Shown here piece by piece: positions 1-8,503 of a DNA stretch of 64,000 nucleotides. The notes beneath the pieces were generated by a model. It made no database searches, was not told where the DNA came from, and was given only the letters and a program-made list of their open reading frames with translations. Origin of the DNA: Archangium lipolyticum (GTDB lineage Bacteria; Myxococcota; Myxococcia; Myxococcales; Myxococcaceae); contig NZ_JANKBZ010000038.1 of assembly GCF_024623785.1 (NCBI RefSeq), positions 50,540 through 114,539 on the forward strand, written 5' to 3'. Within the stretch, counting starts at the first letter, position 1, and each line of letters starts with the position of its first letter. The position numbers and the translations under genes were made by a program.

Positions 1-670
1 GCGTGGTGCCACCGCCGGCATCGGCCGGAGCGGTGGAGGGCTCGTTCTCGGGCAGCCCCCGCGCCACGCCCCGGGCCACCATCGCCACCACCACGTTGAG
101 CAGACACGCCAACCACAGGGTGGTGCGCGTGCCGAACACCTCGAAGAGGAAGAAGGTGGAGGCCGTCGCGCCCGCCACCGCGCCCAGCGTGTTGACGCCG
201 TAGAGGACGGCCAGCGCCCGGCGCCGCACGTCCTCGGCCGACTCCGCCGCGCGCGCCGCCGCCGGCAGCGTGCCTCCCATCAGCAGCGTGGGCACCGCCA
301 GCACCAGCGCGGAGAGCACCAGCCGCACCGCCGAGCCTCCCACCAGCCCCAGCGACATCGTCCCGCCCAGCGCCACGTACAGCAGCCGCGCCAGGCCGAT
401 GAGCAGCGGCGTCAGCGCCGCGCTCAGCGAGATGAGCAGCTCCAGGTTCGCGTAGAGGCCCAGCGGCTGACGCTCCCGGTCCGCGCGCGCGCCCAGCAGG
501 GCGCTGCCCAGTCCCAGCCCTCCCATGAAGATGGCCAGCACCGCGGCCGAGGCCGCCGTCGAGGCTCCGAAGATGAGCCGCAGCTCCCGCTGCCAGGCGG
601 TCTGGTACACCAACGCACAGAACCCCGAGCCGAACAACAGGGGGGCAACCTTCCAGACGCGAGCGTTCAT
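1..670 (-). CDS. Spermidine-synthase-like multi-pass membrane protein (partial, 3' end outside window)
   Basis: The complement is open from the ATG at 668-670 to the window edge, about 223 codons. The protein starts MNARVWKVAPLLFGSGF and continues with ALVYQTAWQRELRLIFG, followed by hydrophobic helices (AAVLAIFMGGLGLGSALLGA) and a second half rich in Leu/Val/Ala with LLMGGTLPAAARA and LYGVNTLGAVAGA. These are hallmarks of the membrane N-terminal half of the fused MFS/spermidine-synthase-like family; the methyltransferase-like half, if present, would lie beyond the left edge. The exact substrate is unknown for this family. It faces away from the malic enzyme gene, separated by about 290 bases. 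The family assignment is by recognised motifs; whether a synthase domain follows cannot be seen. Confidence 0.75.
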   Translation of the reverse strand, partial: MNARVWKVAPLLFGSGFCALVYQTAWQRELRLIFGASTAASAAVLAIFMGGLGLGSALLGARADRERQPLGLYANLELLISLSAALTPLLIGLARLLYVALGGTMSLGLVGGSAVRLVLSALVLAVPTLLMGGTLPAAARAAESAEDVRRRALAVLYGVNTLGAVAGATASTFFLFEVFGTRTTLWLACLLNVVVAMVARGVARGLPENEPSTAPADAGGGTT

Positions 671-962
671 CATCTCCCAGGGGGGCGAGGGGACACGGGA
701 CAACAGGGGGGCGATTGGACCATCCACGCCCCGGGGTGACCAGTTCCAAGTCAGCCCGCCCGTGCGTCCGGACCCACACCAGACGGCCGAGCCCCGGAGG
801 GAGGACGTCCCGGGTAACGCGATGCGTTGGCGCGGTCCGTCGTATCTCCCTCGCATGGGAGACCCGAGCCACGGCTTATGCCCGCCTGGAGGGGGACCCT
901 GGCGCCGTGCCATGTGAGCCGTTAAGGGAGCGCCCCTTCCCCCCAGAGACGAAGTTCCCCCC

Positions 963-2678
963 ATGAAACAGTACGAGAAGAAGCTCGACGCCAACGGCCG
1001 CCCCTACCTGGAGACGAACCTCACGGGGCTGATGCTCACCCGCCTGCCGCTGCTCAACAAGGGCACCTCCTTCACGCTGGAGGAGCGGCGCGAGTTCGGC
1101 CTGCTGGGGCTCCTGCCCACGCACGTCTCCTCGCTGGACGAGCAGATCGAGCGCTCCTACGCCAACTTCCGCTCCTTCCGCTCGGACCTGGAGAAGCACG
1201 TCTTCCTGCGCGCCCTTCAGGACCGCAGCGAGGTGCTCTTCTACGCGCTGCTCAACCGGCACATCGAGGAGATGATGCCCATCATCTACACCCCGACGGT
1301 GGCGCAGGCGGTGGAGCAGTTCAGCCGCATCTACCGCTACCCGCGCGGGCTGGTGGTGAGCCCGGAGAACATCGGCGAAATCGACTCGCTGCTGGCGAAC
1401 ACGCCCTTCCCGGACGTGCAATTGATTGTCGCCACGGACAACGAGGGAATCCTGGGCATTGGAGACCAGGGCTTCGGCGGCCTGGCCATCTGCATCGGCA
1501 AGCTGTCGCTGTACACGGCCGCGGCGGGTATCGATCCAGCGGTGACGCTGCCGGTGGAGCTGGACGTGGGCACCAACCGCAAGGAGCTGCTGGATGACCC
1601 GCTCTACCTGGGCGTGAAGCGCCCGCGCATGGAGGGCAAGGAGTACGACGACTTCATCCACGCGTTCGTGACGGGGCTCAAGAAGCGCTTCCCCAACGTG
1701 CTGGTGCAGTGGGAGGACTTCAGCAAGCAGAAGGCCTTCGACGTGCTGGACCGGTACCGGGACGTGCTGCCCTCGCTCAACGACGACGTGCAGGGCACGG
1801 GCGCGGTGGTGCTGGCGGGCCTGCTGGCGGCCACGCGGCGCAGCCAGACGACGCTCGGGCAGCAGGTGTACCTGGTGCACGGCGCGGGCGCCGGGGGCGT
1901 GGGCGTGGCGCGGCAGATCGTCCGCGGCATGGAGCGCGAGGGGATGAGCACGCAGCAGGCGCGTGAGCGCATCTACCTCATCGACTCCAAGGGCCTCATC
2001 CTGAAGGACCGCAAGGGATTGGAGCCGTACAAGCTGGAGTTCGCGCACGAGCCGTCGCGCGTGGCGGGCTGGAAGATTCAGGGCAGCATCCCGAGCCTGC
2101 TGGAGACGGCGCGGGAGGCGAAGGTGACGGTGCTGCTGGGCCTGAGCGGCCAGCGCGGGGCGTTCGGCGAGGACGTGGTGAAGGCGGTGGCGAGGAACAC
2201 GCCGTACCCGGTGGTGTTCGCGCTGAGCAACCCCACGGCGAACAGCGAGGCGGTGCCGGCGGACATCTACCGGTGGACGGAGGGCAAGGCGCTGGTGGCC
2301 ACGGGCAGCCCGTTCGAGGACGTGGAGTGGGATGGGGCGCCGCACCCGGTGGGACAGGGCAACAACGCCTTCATCTTCCCCGGGCTGGGGCTGGGCGTGC
2401 TGCTGACGAAGGCGAAGCGGGTGACGGACGGGATGCTGACGGCGGCGTCGCTGGCGCTGGCGGACTACACGGACGGGGCGAGGCTGGCGCAGGGTGCGCT
2501 CTACCCGCGAATGGACCGGCTGCGCGCGGCGAGCCGGCAGGTGGCCATGGCCGTCATCCGCCAGGCGGTGAAGGAAGAGGTGGCCACGCGCAAGCCGCCC
2601 GAGGACCTGGAGGGACTGCTCGAGTCGGAGATGTGGCGGCCCGAGTTCCTCCCCATCCGGCGAGCGCCGGGACAGTGA
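963..2678 (+). CDS. maeA: NAD-dependent malic enzyme
   Basis: 571 residues, the usual length of bacterial NAD-malic enzymes (oxidative decarboxylation of malate to pyruvate and CO2, cytosolic). The malic N-terminal domain carries IIYTPTVAQAVEQFSR with the catalytic Tyr near residue 109 and CIGKLSLY with Lys near 180. Metal-binding acids are in QWEDFSK (about 250-255) and LNDDVQGTGAV (about 272-282). The Rossmann dinucleotide loop is HGAGAGGVGVA (about 306-316), and FALSNPTANSE follows in the C-terminal domain. The ATG at 963 is the first in frame and no strong Shine-Dalgarno is visible. It stands alone between divergent and convergent neighbours. Cofactor preference (NAD rather than NADP) is inferred from resemblance to the long single-domain class; NADP use cannot be excluded. 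Confidence 0.93.
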   Translation: MKQYEKKLDANGRPYLETNLTGLMLTRLPLLNKGTSFTLEERREFGLLGLLPTHVSSLDEQIERSYANFRSFRSDLEKHVFLRALQDRSEVLFYALLNRHIEEMMPIIYTPTVAQAVEQFSRIYRYPRGLVVSPENIGEIDSLLANTPFPDVQLIVATDNEGILGIGDQGFGGLAICIGKLSLYTAAAGIDPAVTLPVELDVGTNRKELLDDPLYLGVKRPRMEGKEYDDFIHAFVTGLKKRFPNVLVQWEDFSKQKAFDVLDRYRDVLPSLNDDVQGTGAVVLAGLLAATRRSQTTLGQQVYLVHGAGAGGVGVARQIVRGMEREGMSTQQARERIYLIDSKGLILKDRKGLEPYKLEFAHEPSRVAGWKIQGSIPSLLETAREAKVTVLLGLSGQRGAFGEDVVKAVARNTPYPVVFALSNPTANSEAVPADIYRWTEGKALVATGSPFEDVEWDGAPHPVGQGNNAFIFPGLGLGVLLTKAKRVTDGMLTAASLALADYTDGARLAQGALYPRMDRLRAASRQVAMAVIRQAVKEEVATRKPPEDLEGLLESEMWRPEFLPIRRAPGQ

Positions 2679-2711
2679 GGCCGTAGGCCCGGTTCAGTGC
2701 CGGGCCTCCGT

Positions 2712-5594
2712 TCACCTCGTGGGGGCCGGTCCGGCCCCTCGGGGTACCCGGACGATGAAGGAGGTGCCCGCCGCGCCCGTCTCCACCTCCACCCTGCCCC
2801 CGTGCCCCTCCACCACCTGGCGCACGATGTAGAGCCCCAGCCCCAGGCTGCCCGACGGCCGGAACTTCGACATGCCCCGCCGGAACGGCTCGAAGAGCAC
2901 CGGCAAGAGCTCCGCCGACACCGGCTCTCCCTCGTTGAACACGGACAGCTCCACCTCCCTCTCCTTCCCCCTCGCCCTCACCACCACCGGCGTCCCCGCC
3001 CGGGCATACCTCAGCGCGTTGGACAGCAGGTTGGAGAGCACCTGTCTCATGCGTGCCTCGTCCCACCACCCCTCGCACGGCCCGTCCCCCTCCAGCCGGA
3101 CGTCGCTGCTCGGGTGCGTCACCGTGAACTCGTCGATGACCTCCTGGCACAGCCGCATCAAGTCGTTCTCCGTCCGCTCCAGCGGAATGCCTCCCCCCAA
3201 CCGCCCCCGCGTGAAGTCGAGCAGGTCCGAGATCATCCGCCCCATGGTGTCCGCGCTGTTGGCGATGCGCCCCGCCATGCGCAGCAGGGCCTCGGGGCTC
3301 GGCTTCTCCAGACGTTGCAGCGTGCGCGCGCCCAGCGAGATGGCCGTCAGCGGGTTGCGCAGGTCATGGCTCACCACCCCCAGGAACTGCTGCTCCAGCT
3401 CGGCCCGCTGCCGCGTCTCCTCGTAGAGCCGTGCCCGCTCCAGCGCCTGGGCGCACAGCCGGCAGAGCGACTCCAGGTGCGCCTTCTCCCGCGCACTGAG
3501 GCGGCGGGGCGTGGAGAAGCTCAGTCCCAGCACGCCCACGACGCGCTCCCCGCTCACCAGCGGGAGGGTGCCCCAGGCGCGGCTCCGGGTGTCGTGCAGC
3601 CTCCGGGCGACGTCGGGCCAGCCGCGCTCGAAGGCCTCCAAGGATTCGACCCACACCATGCGCCCCATGCGCGCCGCGTCCGTGGGAGGCGTCCGCACGG
3701 AGAGCGGGATGCCCCGGTACGGCTGGACGAGGCTGTCCGGGTACCCGACGCTGTCGAGGACGCACAGCTCCTCGCCCTCCACGATGCTGACGGCGCCCGC
3801 GTAGGCGCCCACGGCCTCGAGTCCGTGCGCCATCACCGCCTCGGCCACCTGCTTGGGGGTGAGCGCGTGCGCGAAGACGGCCGTGGTGGCCTGGAGCGCC
3901 GCGGCGCGCTGCTCGGCCAGCTTGCGCTCGGTGATGTCGCGCACGGTGCCCATCAGCCAGCGCCTGCCGCCCGCGTCCACATGGGCCTGGCCCCGCGAGG
4001 CCAACCACCGCAGCACGCCTCCGTCCCGGGGCCCGATCACCCGGTACTCGGTGTCATAGAGGCCGCCGTTCTCGCCGGCGAACGCGCGCCGTCCCAGCTG
4101 CCGCACCCGCTCGTGGTCCTCCGGGTGGACGATCTCCAACCACCTGTCCAGCCCCGTGCGAGCGTCGGGCGGCAATCCGAACAGCTCCTTCGTCCGCGCG
4201 TCCCACCTCATCTCTCCCGTGGACGGATCATGTTGCCAGACGCCCAGCGCGGCGGAGTCCAACGCCAGGCGAAGCCGCTCCTCGCTGAGCCGCAGCGACT
4301 GCTGGGTGGCCTTCTGCTCGGTGATGTCCTCCATCGTCAGCACGCTGGCGACGATGCGGCCCTCCGCGTCGCGCACGGGCGCGGCATTCACCCGGGACAG
4401 GAGCTGGCACCCATCGTCCCGGTGGATGACGAGCTCCTCGCCCAGCACCACCTCACCCGCCAGCGCGCGCACCAGCGGCAGCTCCGCCAGCGCATAGCCC
4501 TGGCCGTTGGCGTGCCGGGTGAGCTCCCAGCGGTACGACTCCACGCCTCCCACCGGCACCGCGGAGGCCCCCAGCAGAGAGGCCAATCTCTCGTTGGACA
4601 GCAGCATCCGCCCCGTGGGCGCCTCGGCGATGAGCACCCCCGTGGGCATCTGATGCAACACGGCCTGGAGCAGCCGCTCCTTGGACTCCAGCTCGGCCAT
4701 CAGCTGCGACAGCCGCCGCTCCGCCTCCCGCCTCGCGGTGATGTCCACCACCAGCGACACGCCCCGGCGTGACTCGCCCTCCACCAGCGCGCTGCCCAGG
4801 AGGATGTCCACCCGCGAGCCGTCCCTGCGCTGGTACTGCTTCTCCCTCAGCGAACCCACGCCCCGGAGAAGCACCCGCGCGACGCTCTGGCGATCCTTCT
4901 CCTCCCACTCCGGTGGCGTCATCTGCCGCCAGTCGAGCCGGCCCTGCTCCAGCTCCTCGCGCGTGTAGCCCACCATGCCGAGGAAGGTGTCGTTGGCATC
5001 CAGGATGGTGCCATCCAGGTCCCAATAGAGGGTCCCCACCACGCCGGATTCGGAGAGGCGCCGCGCCCGTGCCTGGGACTTCGCCAGCTCGTGCTGAAGC
5101 CGTTGTTGCTCGGCCAGGGCCTGCTCGCGCTCGCGCTGCCGGGCCAGCTCCGCGCGCCGCATGCGCACCAGGGCCCATGTCTGCGCCACCAGGTGCTTGG
5201 GCTCGATGGGCTGGGGGATGTAGCCATCCGCCCCGTCCTCGAAGAGCCGCTCCTCCAGCTCCTCGTCGCGCATCAGCGCGGAGATGTAGAGCACGGGGAT
5301 GCCCGCGGTGGCGGGATTCAGCTTGAGCTGGTGGCACACGTCGAAGCCGCTCATGTCCGGCAGCCTCACGTCCAGCACCACCACCTCCGGCGGCGCCACC
5401 ATGGCCGCGAGCGCCTCCTGACCCGTGGCCGCCTCCACGACCTCCATGCCGGCCATTCGCAAGGTCTGGGTGATGAGGTAGCGCTTGGCTTCCGTGTCAT
5501 CGACGACCAACACCCGCCCGTCCATCCGGGGGGTGGACGCGGGCTTCGGCGGGTCCTGGATGCGCAACACGATGGGGGCTCCCGATTGGCCCAT
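2712..5594 (-). CDS. Hybrid sensor histidine kinase (receiver-PAS x3-GAF-HisKA-HATPase)
   Basis: About 960 residues. Order: an N-terminal receiver domain starting at GRVLVVDDTEAKRY, with the phosphoacceptor Asp in VVVLDVRLPDMSG; three PAS domains, each ending in a VxDIT-type motif; a GAF domain; a HisKA helix with SHDLRNPL (His near 743); and a HATPase domain with the N box LSNLLSNALRYA and G box GLGLYIVRQVVEGHGG. No membrane segment is visible, so it is a soluble sensor combining a receiver at its front, typical of myxobacterial phosphorelays. The frame opens at a GTG at 5657; I chose the ATG at 5594, and another ATG at 5525 would start right at the receiver. A copy of its 3' end lies just upstream at 5693-5815. 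It converges with the malic enzyme gene, 33 bases apart. Confidence 0.88.
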   Translation of the reverse strand: MGQSGAPIVLRIQDPPKPASTPRMDGRVLVVDDTEAKRYLITQTLRMAGMEVVEAATGQEALAAMVAPPEVVVLDVRLPDMSGFDVCHQLKLNPATAGIPVLYISALMRDEELEERLFEDGADGYIPQPIEPKHLVAQTWALVRMRRAELARQREREQALAEQQRLQHELAKSQARARRLSESGVVGTLYWDLDGTILDANDTFLGMVGYTREELEQGRLDWRQMTPPEWEEKDRQSVARVLLRGVGSLREKQYQRRDGSRVDILLGSALVEGESRRGVSLVVDITARREAERRLSQLMAELESKERLLQAVLHQMPTGVLIAEAPTGRMLLSNERLASLLGASAVPVGGVESYRWELTRHANGQGYALAELPLVRALAGEVVLGEELVIHRDDGCQLLSRVNAAPVRDAEGRIVASVLTMEDITEQKATQQSLRLSEERLRLALDSAALGVWQHDPSTGEMRWDARTKELFGLPPDARTGLDRWLEIVHPEDHERVRQLGRRAFAGENGGLYDTEYRVIGPRDGGVLRWLASRGQAHVDAGGRRWLMGTVRDITERKLAEQRAAALQATTAVFAHALTPKQVAEAVMAHGLEAVGAYAGAVSIVEGEELCVLDSVGYPDSLVQPYRGIPLSVRTPPTDAARMGRMVWVESLEAFERGWPDVARRLHDTRSRAWGTLPLVSGERVVGVLGLSFSTPRRLSAREKAHLESLCRLCAQALERARLYEETRQRAELEQQFLGVVSHDLRNPLTAISLGARTLQRLEKPSPEALLRMAGRIANSADTMGRMISDLLDFTRGRLGGGIPLERTENDLMRLCQEVIDEFTVTHPSSDVRLEGDGPCEGWWDEARMRQVLSNLLSNALRYARAGTPVVVRARGKEREVELSVFNEGEPVSAELLPVLFEPFRRGMSKFRPSGSLGLGLYIVRQVVEGHGGRVEVETGAAGTSFIVRVPRGAGPAPTR

Positions 5595-5692
5595 GGGGGG
5601 TACAACAGGCGGCAGGAGGGTTGTGCCATGAACCGCGCCGGGCCGTCCTGGCGGCACGGCCCTCAGCTGTCGACCACCTTACGAGGACGCGC

Positions 5693-5815
5693 CTACATGC
5701 TCCGAGGTACCCGGACGAGGAAGGAGGTGCCCACCGCCCCCGTCTCCACCTCCACCCTGCCGCCATGCCCCTCCACCACTTGGCGCACTGTCGTGGGGCC
5801 GAGCCCGAATGGATG
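5693..5815 (-). pseudogene. Relic of a histidine kinase 3' end
   Basis: On the complement this reads FGLGPTT followed by VRQVVEGHGGRVEVETGAVG and TSFLVRVPRSM, then a TAG stop at 5693-5695. It is nearly identical in DNA (about 5707-5789) and protein to the last 35 residues of the adjacent hybrid kinase (2743-2828). The G2-box GLGL has become GLGP and upstream the homology stops, so no kinase body remains. It sits directly 5' of the intact kinase gene on the same strand, suggesting a former tandem copy lost by deletion, or a recombination scar. Confidence 0.7.
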
Positions 5816-5931
5816 CCACTCGCCACGATGAGGACTCCGTTCCGCCTGGGGGAAGGCAGCCAGGATGGTAAACCCCCAGGCCCGCCGTATCGCGCCCCGA
5901 ACACGCGGAGCAGGCGCCGCTCACCTGACGC

Positions 5932-7263
5932 TCACCCGGGCGGATGTCTCGCTCCGATGGGGGAGGAGGGAGGGAGCGTCCGCTCGGCCGGTTGCGCCTC
6001 CTCCGTCTCTGAAGGCGGATGCCTCCAACCGGGCCGTCCCACGGGTCTCCTCGGAGGAGCCTCGGTGGGCAACAGCTCGCCCGTATCCTTCCACCCCGCC
6101 TCGATGAGGGCTTCGAAGGAAGGGCCGGTGGCCACGGCCTCGAGCTGGCGCGCCTGCCGGTCCAGCTCGCGGATGGCGGCGAGCTTCTCGTCATGGCCGA
6201 GCTTCGCCGCGTTCACGGCCGCGCGCAGCACCCGGAGGGTCTCATCGTAGATGTCGAGCTGCACGGGGTAGGGGTGCCGGTCCTTCCCGCCCTGGGCGAA
6301 GGCGAAGCGCGCGGGGTCGGTGAAGCGCGCGGGCGAGCCGTGGAGGACCTCGGCCACGGTGGCCAGCGCGGCCACGGTGCGAGCGCCCACGCCGGGGGTG
6401 AGGAGCAGCTCGGCGAAGTCCCGAGGGCCCTGCTCGGCCGCGGCGGCGAGCGTGCCGTGGAGCCGGCGCAGGATGACGTCATCGCGAGTCACCTCCTCGT
6501 GCTCGGGCATCTGCAGGTGGGGAAGGGGCAGGGGCAGGTTGACGGGGGTGGGCTGCTCGCGGGGACGCAGCTTGCGAAGCGCGCCCACCACCACGTCCGG
6601 CCCCTGGGACACGAGCTCCACCTGGGCGGCGCGGGCCCGAGAGGCGCGCCGGTCGGTGAGGTTGAGGATGACGCCCTGGGGAGGCCCGGCGATGGCGGCA
6701 TGGGGCGCGTCCACGAAGCTGCCGAGTCCCTCGGACAACCAGTGGTAGCGCCGGGCCTGACGGCGCTCGGTGTTCATGCCCTGCTGCACCACGGCCCAGG
6801 CGTTGTCGTCCGAGAGGATGAGGCTGTGGGAGTACAGCTCGAAGCCATCCTGGACGGCGGCGCTGTCCACCTTGGCGGTGAGCCGGCTGGCGCGCACGAG
6901 GGCGTCGGCGTCGATGCCCACGCGGTCGCCGATGATGCGCAGCTCGTCGGGGGTGCGGCGTGCCTGAAGGCCCTTGCCGCCGACCACGTAGAGGCCGAGC
7001 TGGCGTCCGCCCGGGGTGAGCCCGCGTTTGAGCGCGCCGAGCACGGTGGTGGTGACGCCCGAGGAGTGCCAGTCCATGCCCATGACGGCGCCGAAGGACT
7101 GGAACCAGAAGGGGTGCGCGAAGCGGCGCAGCACCTCGTGGCGGCCGTAGTGGAGGACGAGCGCCTCCACCAGCACGCGGCTCATGCGCGCCATGCGCTC
7201 GGCGAGCCAGTCCGGCACCCGGCCCGAGTGAAGAGGAAGATCCGCGCTGCCCGTTCTGTCCAT
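5932..7263 (-). CDS. DUF763 domain-containing protein
   Basis: 443 residues from the ATG at 7261-7263, which has GGAG eight bases upstream; the open frame extends further upstream but without coding character. It begins MDRTGSADLPLHSGRVPDWL, the signature opening of the DUF763 family found in archaea and scattered bacteria. It continues with LTPGVGARTVAALATVAEVL near residue 300, a helix-hairpin-helix-like stretch, and GSPARFTDPARFAFAQGGKD. The biochemical function of the family is unknown; the HhH-like element hints at nucleic acid contact. The last 50 residues are proline/arginine-rich and probably a lineage-specific tail. Confidence 0.85.
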   Translation of the reverse strand: MDRTGSADLPLHSGRVPDWLAERMARMSRVLVEALVLHYGRHEVLRRFAHPFWFQSFGAVMGMDWHSSGVTTTVLGALKRGLTPGGRQLGLYVVGGKGLQARRTPDELRIIGDRVGIDADALVRASRLTAKVDSAAVQDGFELYSHSLILSDDNAWAVVQQGMNTERRQARRYHWLSEGLGSFVDAPHAAIAGPPQGVILNLTDRRASRARAAQVELVSQGPDVVVGALRKLRPREQPTPVNLPLPLPHLQMPEHEEVTRDDVILRRLHGTLAAAAEQGPRDFAELLLTPGVGARTVAALATVAEVLHGSPARFTDPARFAFAQGGKDRHPYPVQLDIYDETLRVLRAAVNAAKLGHDEKLAAIRELDRQARQLEAVATGPSFEALIEAGWKDTGELLPTEAPPRRPVGRPGWRHPPSETEEAQPAERTLPPSSPIGARHPPG

Positions 7264-7391
7264 GATGACTCCGGAGGTAACCTCCAGGAGACAACCTTTG
7301 AACTCGGGTCCTTCTTCACCAGGGGGGACGCGGTGACACGAGGCTGCTCGCTCTGCGAACGGGCACGCGGACCCACCCGAGCGGTTCCGGT

Positions 7392-8276
7392 TCAGGGGGC
7401 TCGAGAGTCCGGCAGGCACACCCAGGGCTTGCTGGGTTCCTGGTGTCCGCACACGAAACCCGGCGGGCACGCGGAGGGGGCCTGGGGATCACAAGATTTG
7501 TGGCATTGGTACAGGTAGCAGGCGGTCCCTTCGGGACAGCGCGGCTCACTGGCGGCACATGAGCTCAAACACTCCATCCAGACCTCATCCGCTGGCTGGA
7601 GGTTGGCGTAGACTTGGCAATCCTGGCCCTTGGGACAAGGATTCGACACACAATCCAGCCCCTGGATTCTGGCGCAAATCGAGACGCCCTTCGCGACGCT
7701 GACACACCGCTGACCCTCGGGGCAGGAAAGCCCGTCACAGTTCGGCAGGCATGAGGGACCATCGGGCCCGTCGTCGCAGAAGAAACCCGTGGGACAACTG
7801 GAGGGCTCGTCCAGCCGGCATGGGCGACCGCATCGGGTCTGGCAGAACAGGCCACGCGTACAACCCTCCTCGCGAGTATCGGGAAGCCTCCTGCAGGACT
7901 CCCCCTCCTCTCGCACTCCCACCAGCGCGCAGCCGCGTATCCGGTCCTTGCCGTTATCGGTGTCGAACGTGCGGCACACGAAATCTTCGGGGCACTGCAA
8001 ATCCGTCATGCACCTGCTGTCGGTGCAGAAGTGCTTCGAGAGACGATCATTGAAGAAGCAACGCAGCGGCGGCTCGCAGTCCGCGTCCGTGCGGCAGTCC
8101 CGTTCGTAGGTGAGCAGGCGATGACGCTGCTCGGCCGTGAGCAGGGGAACGAGGTGGAGCTGCTCGGAGTGTACGGAGCCGGCCACGGCTCCCTTCACGG
8201 ATATCCCGAGCAGCCATGCGAGAGGCAGCGTCAGGAGCAGGCCGAGCACGACGGCGGGGAGCGCGCGCCATTTCAT
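7392..8276 (-). CDS. Membrane-anchored cysteine-rich protein
   Basis: 294 residues with a signal anchor or signal peptide at about 6-28 (ALPAVVLGLLLTLPLAWLLG). The rest is a secreted-type region with repeated spaced cysteines, such as CRTDADCEPPLRC, CMTDLQCPEDFVC, CPTGFFC, CPEGQRC, CPKGQDC and CPPGFVC. This Cys-x(n)-Cys-P-x-G pattern is common in myxobacterial extracytoplasmic proteins, where the cysteines probably form disulfides; I do not recognise a named domain. It is the last gene of the minus-strand run 12352-7392, 24 bases after a tiny lipoprotein gene, so probably co-transcribed with the candidate toxin/immunity genes. Confidence 0.8.
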   Translation of the reverse strand: MKWRALPAVVLGLLLTLPLAWLLGISVKGAVAGSVHSEQLHLVPLLTAEQRHRLLTYERDCRTDADCEPPLRCFFNDRLSKHFCTDSRCMTDLQCPEDFVCRTFDTDNGKDRIRGCALVGVREEGESCRRLPDTREEGCTRGLFCQTRCGRPCRLDEPSSCPTGFFCDDGPDGPSCLPNCDGLSCPEGQRCVSVAKGVSICARIQGLDCVSNPCPKGQDCQVYANLQPADEVWMECLSSCAASEPRCPEGTACYLYQCHKSCDPQAPSACPPGFVCGHQEPSKPWVCLPDSRAP

Positions 8277-8300
8277 GAGCAGCCCGAAACCTCTCCGGCA

Positions 8301-8450
8301 TCACCGCTCATTTGCGACCCGAGTAGTTTGAGGGGAAGCATTCCTGCGGGCATTTCCAATGTTCCGAATCGGGCCTGGCTCCGAGATCCTTGCAGTGCAA
8401 CCCGTCTCCACGGTGAGCAACAGCGACAGCGCCAGCAAGCGTCTCGGCAT
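8301..8450 (-). CDS. Small lipoprotein (49 aa)
   Basis: A 49-codon gene with ATG at 8448-8450 preceded by GGGAGGGAGCG, a strong ribosome binding site. It encodes MPRRLLALSLLLTVETGC, a lipoprotein signal with a plausible though not ideal lipobox ending at Cys18, then a short polar tail. It fits exactly between the 446-residue immunity-like gene and the cysteine-rich gene, all on the same strand. Function unknown. The strong RBS and lipobox make it more likely real than chance. Confidence 0.6.
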   Translation of the reverse strand: MPRRLLALSLLLTVETGCTARISEPGPIRNIGNARRNASPQTTRVANER

Positions 8451-8503
8451 CGCTCCCTCCCGAGACTCACCTTGGCACCCGGCGCCGCATGCCAGTGGCC
8501 GAC

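Noticed and set aside
845..862. tctccc-tcgcat-gggaga palindrome upstream of the malic enzyme gene
   Set aside because: Six-base stem only, no T-run and no known operator; short palindromes of this kind are expected by chance in such GC-rich DNA.
6019..7518. Plus-strand frame of 499 codons
   Set aside because: Antisense to the DUF763 gene; no start signal or domain, composition of a shadow.
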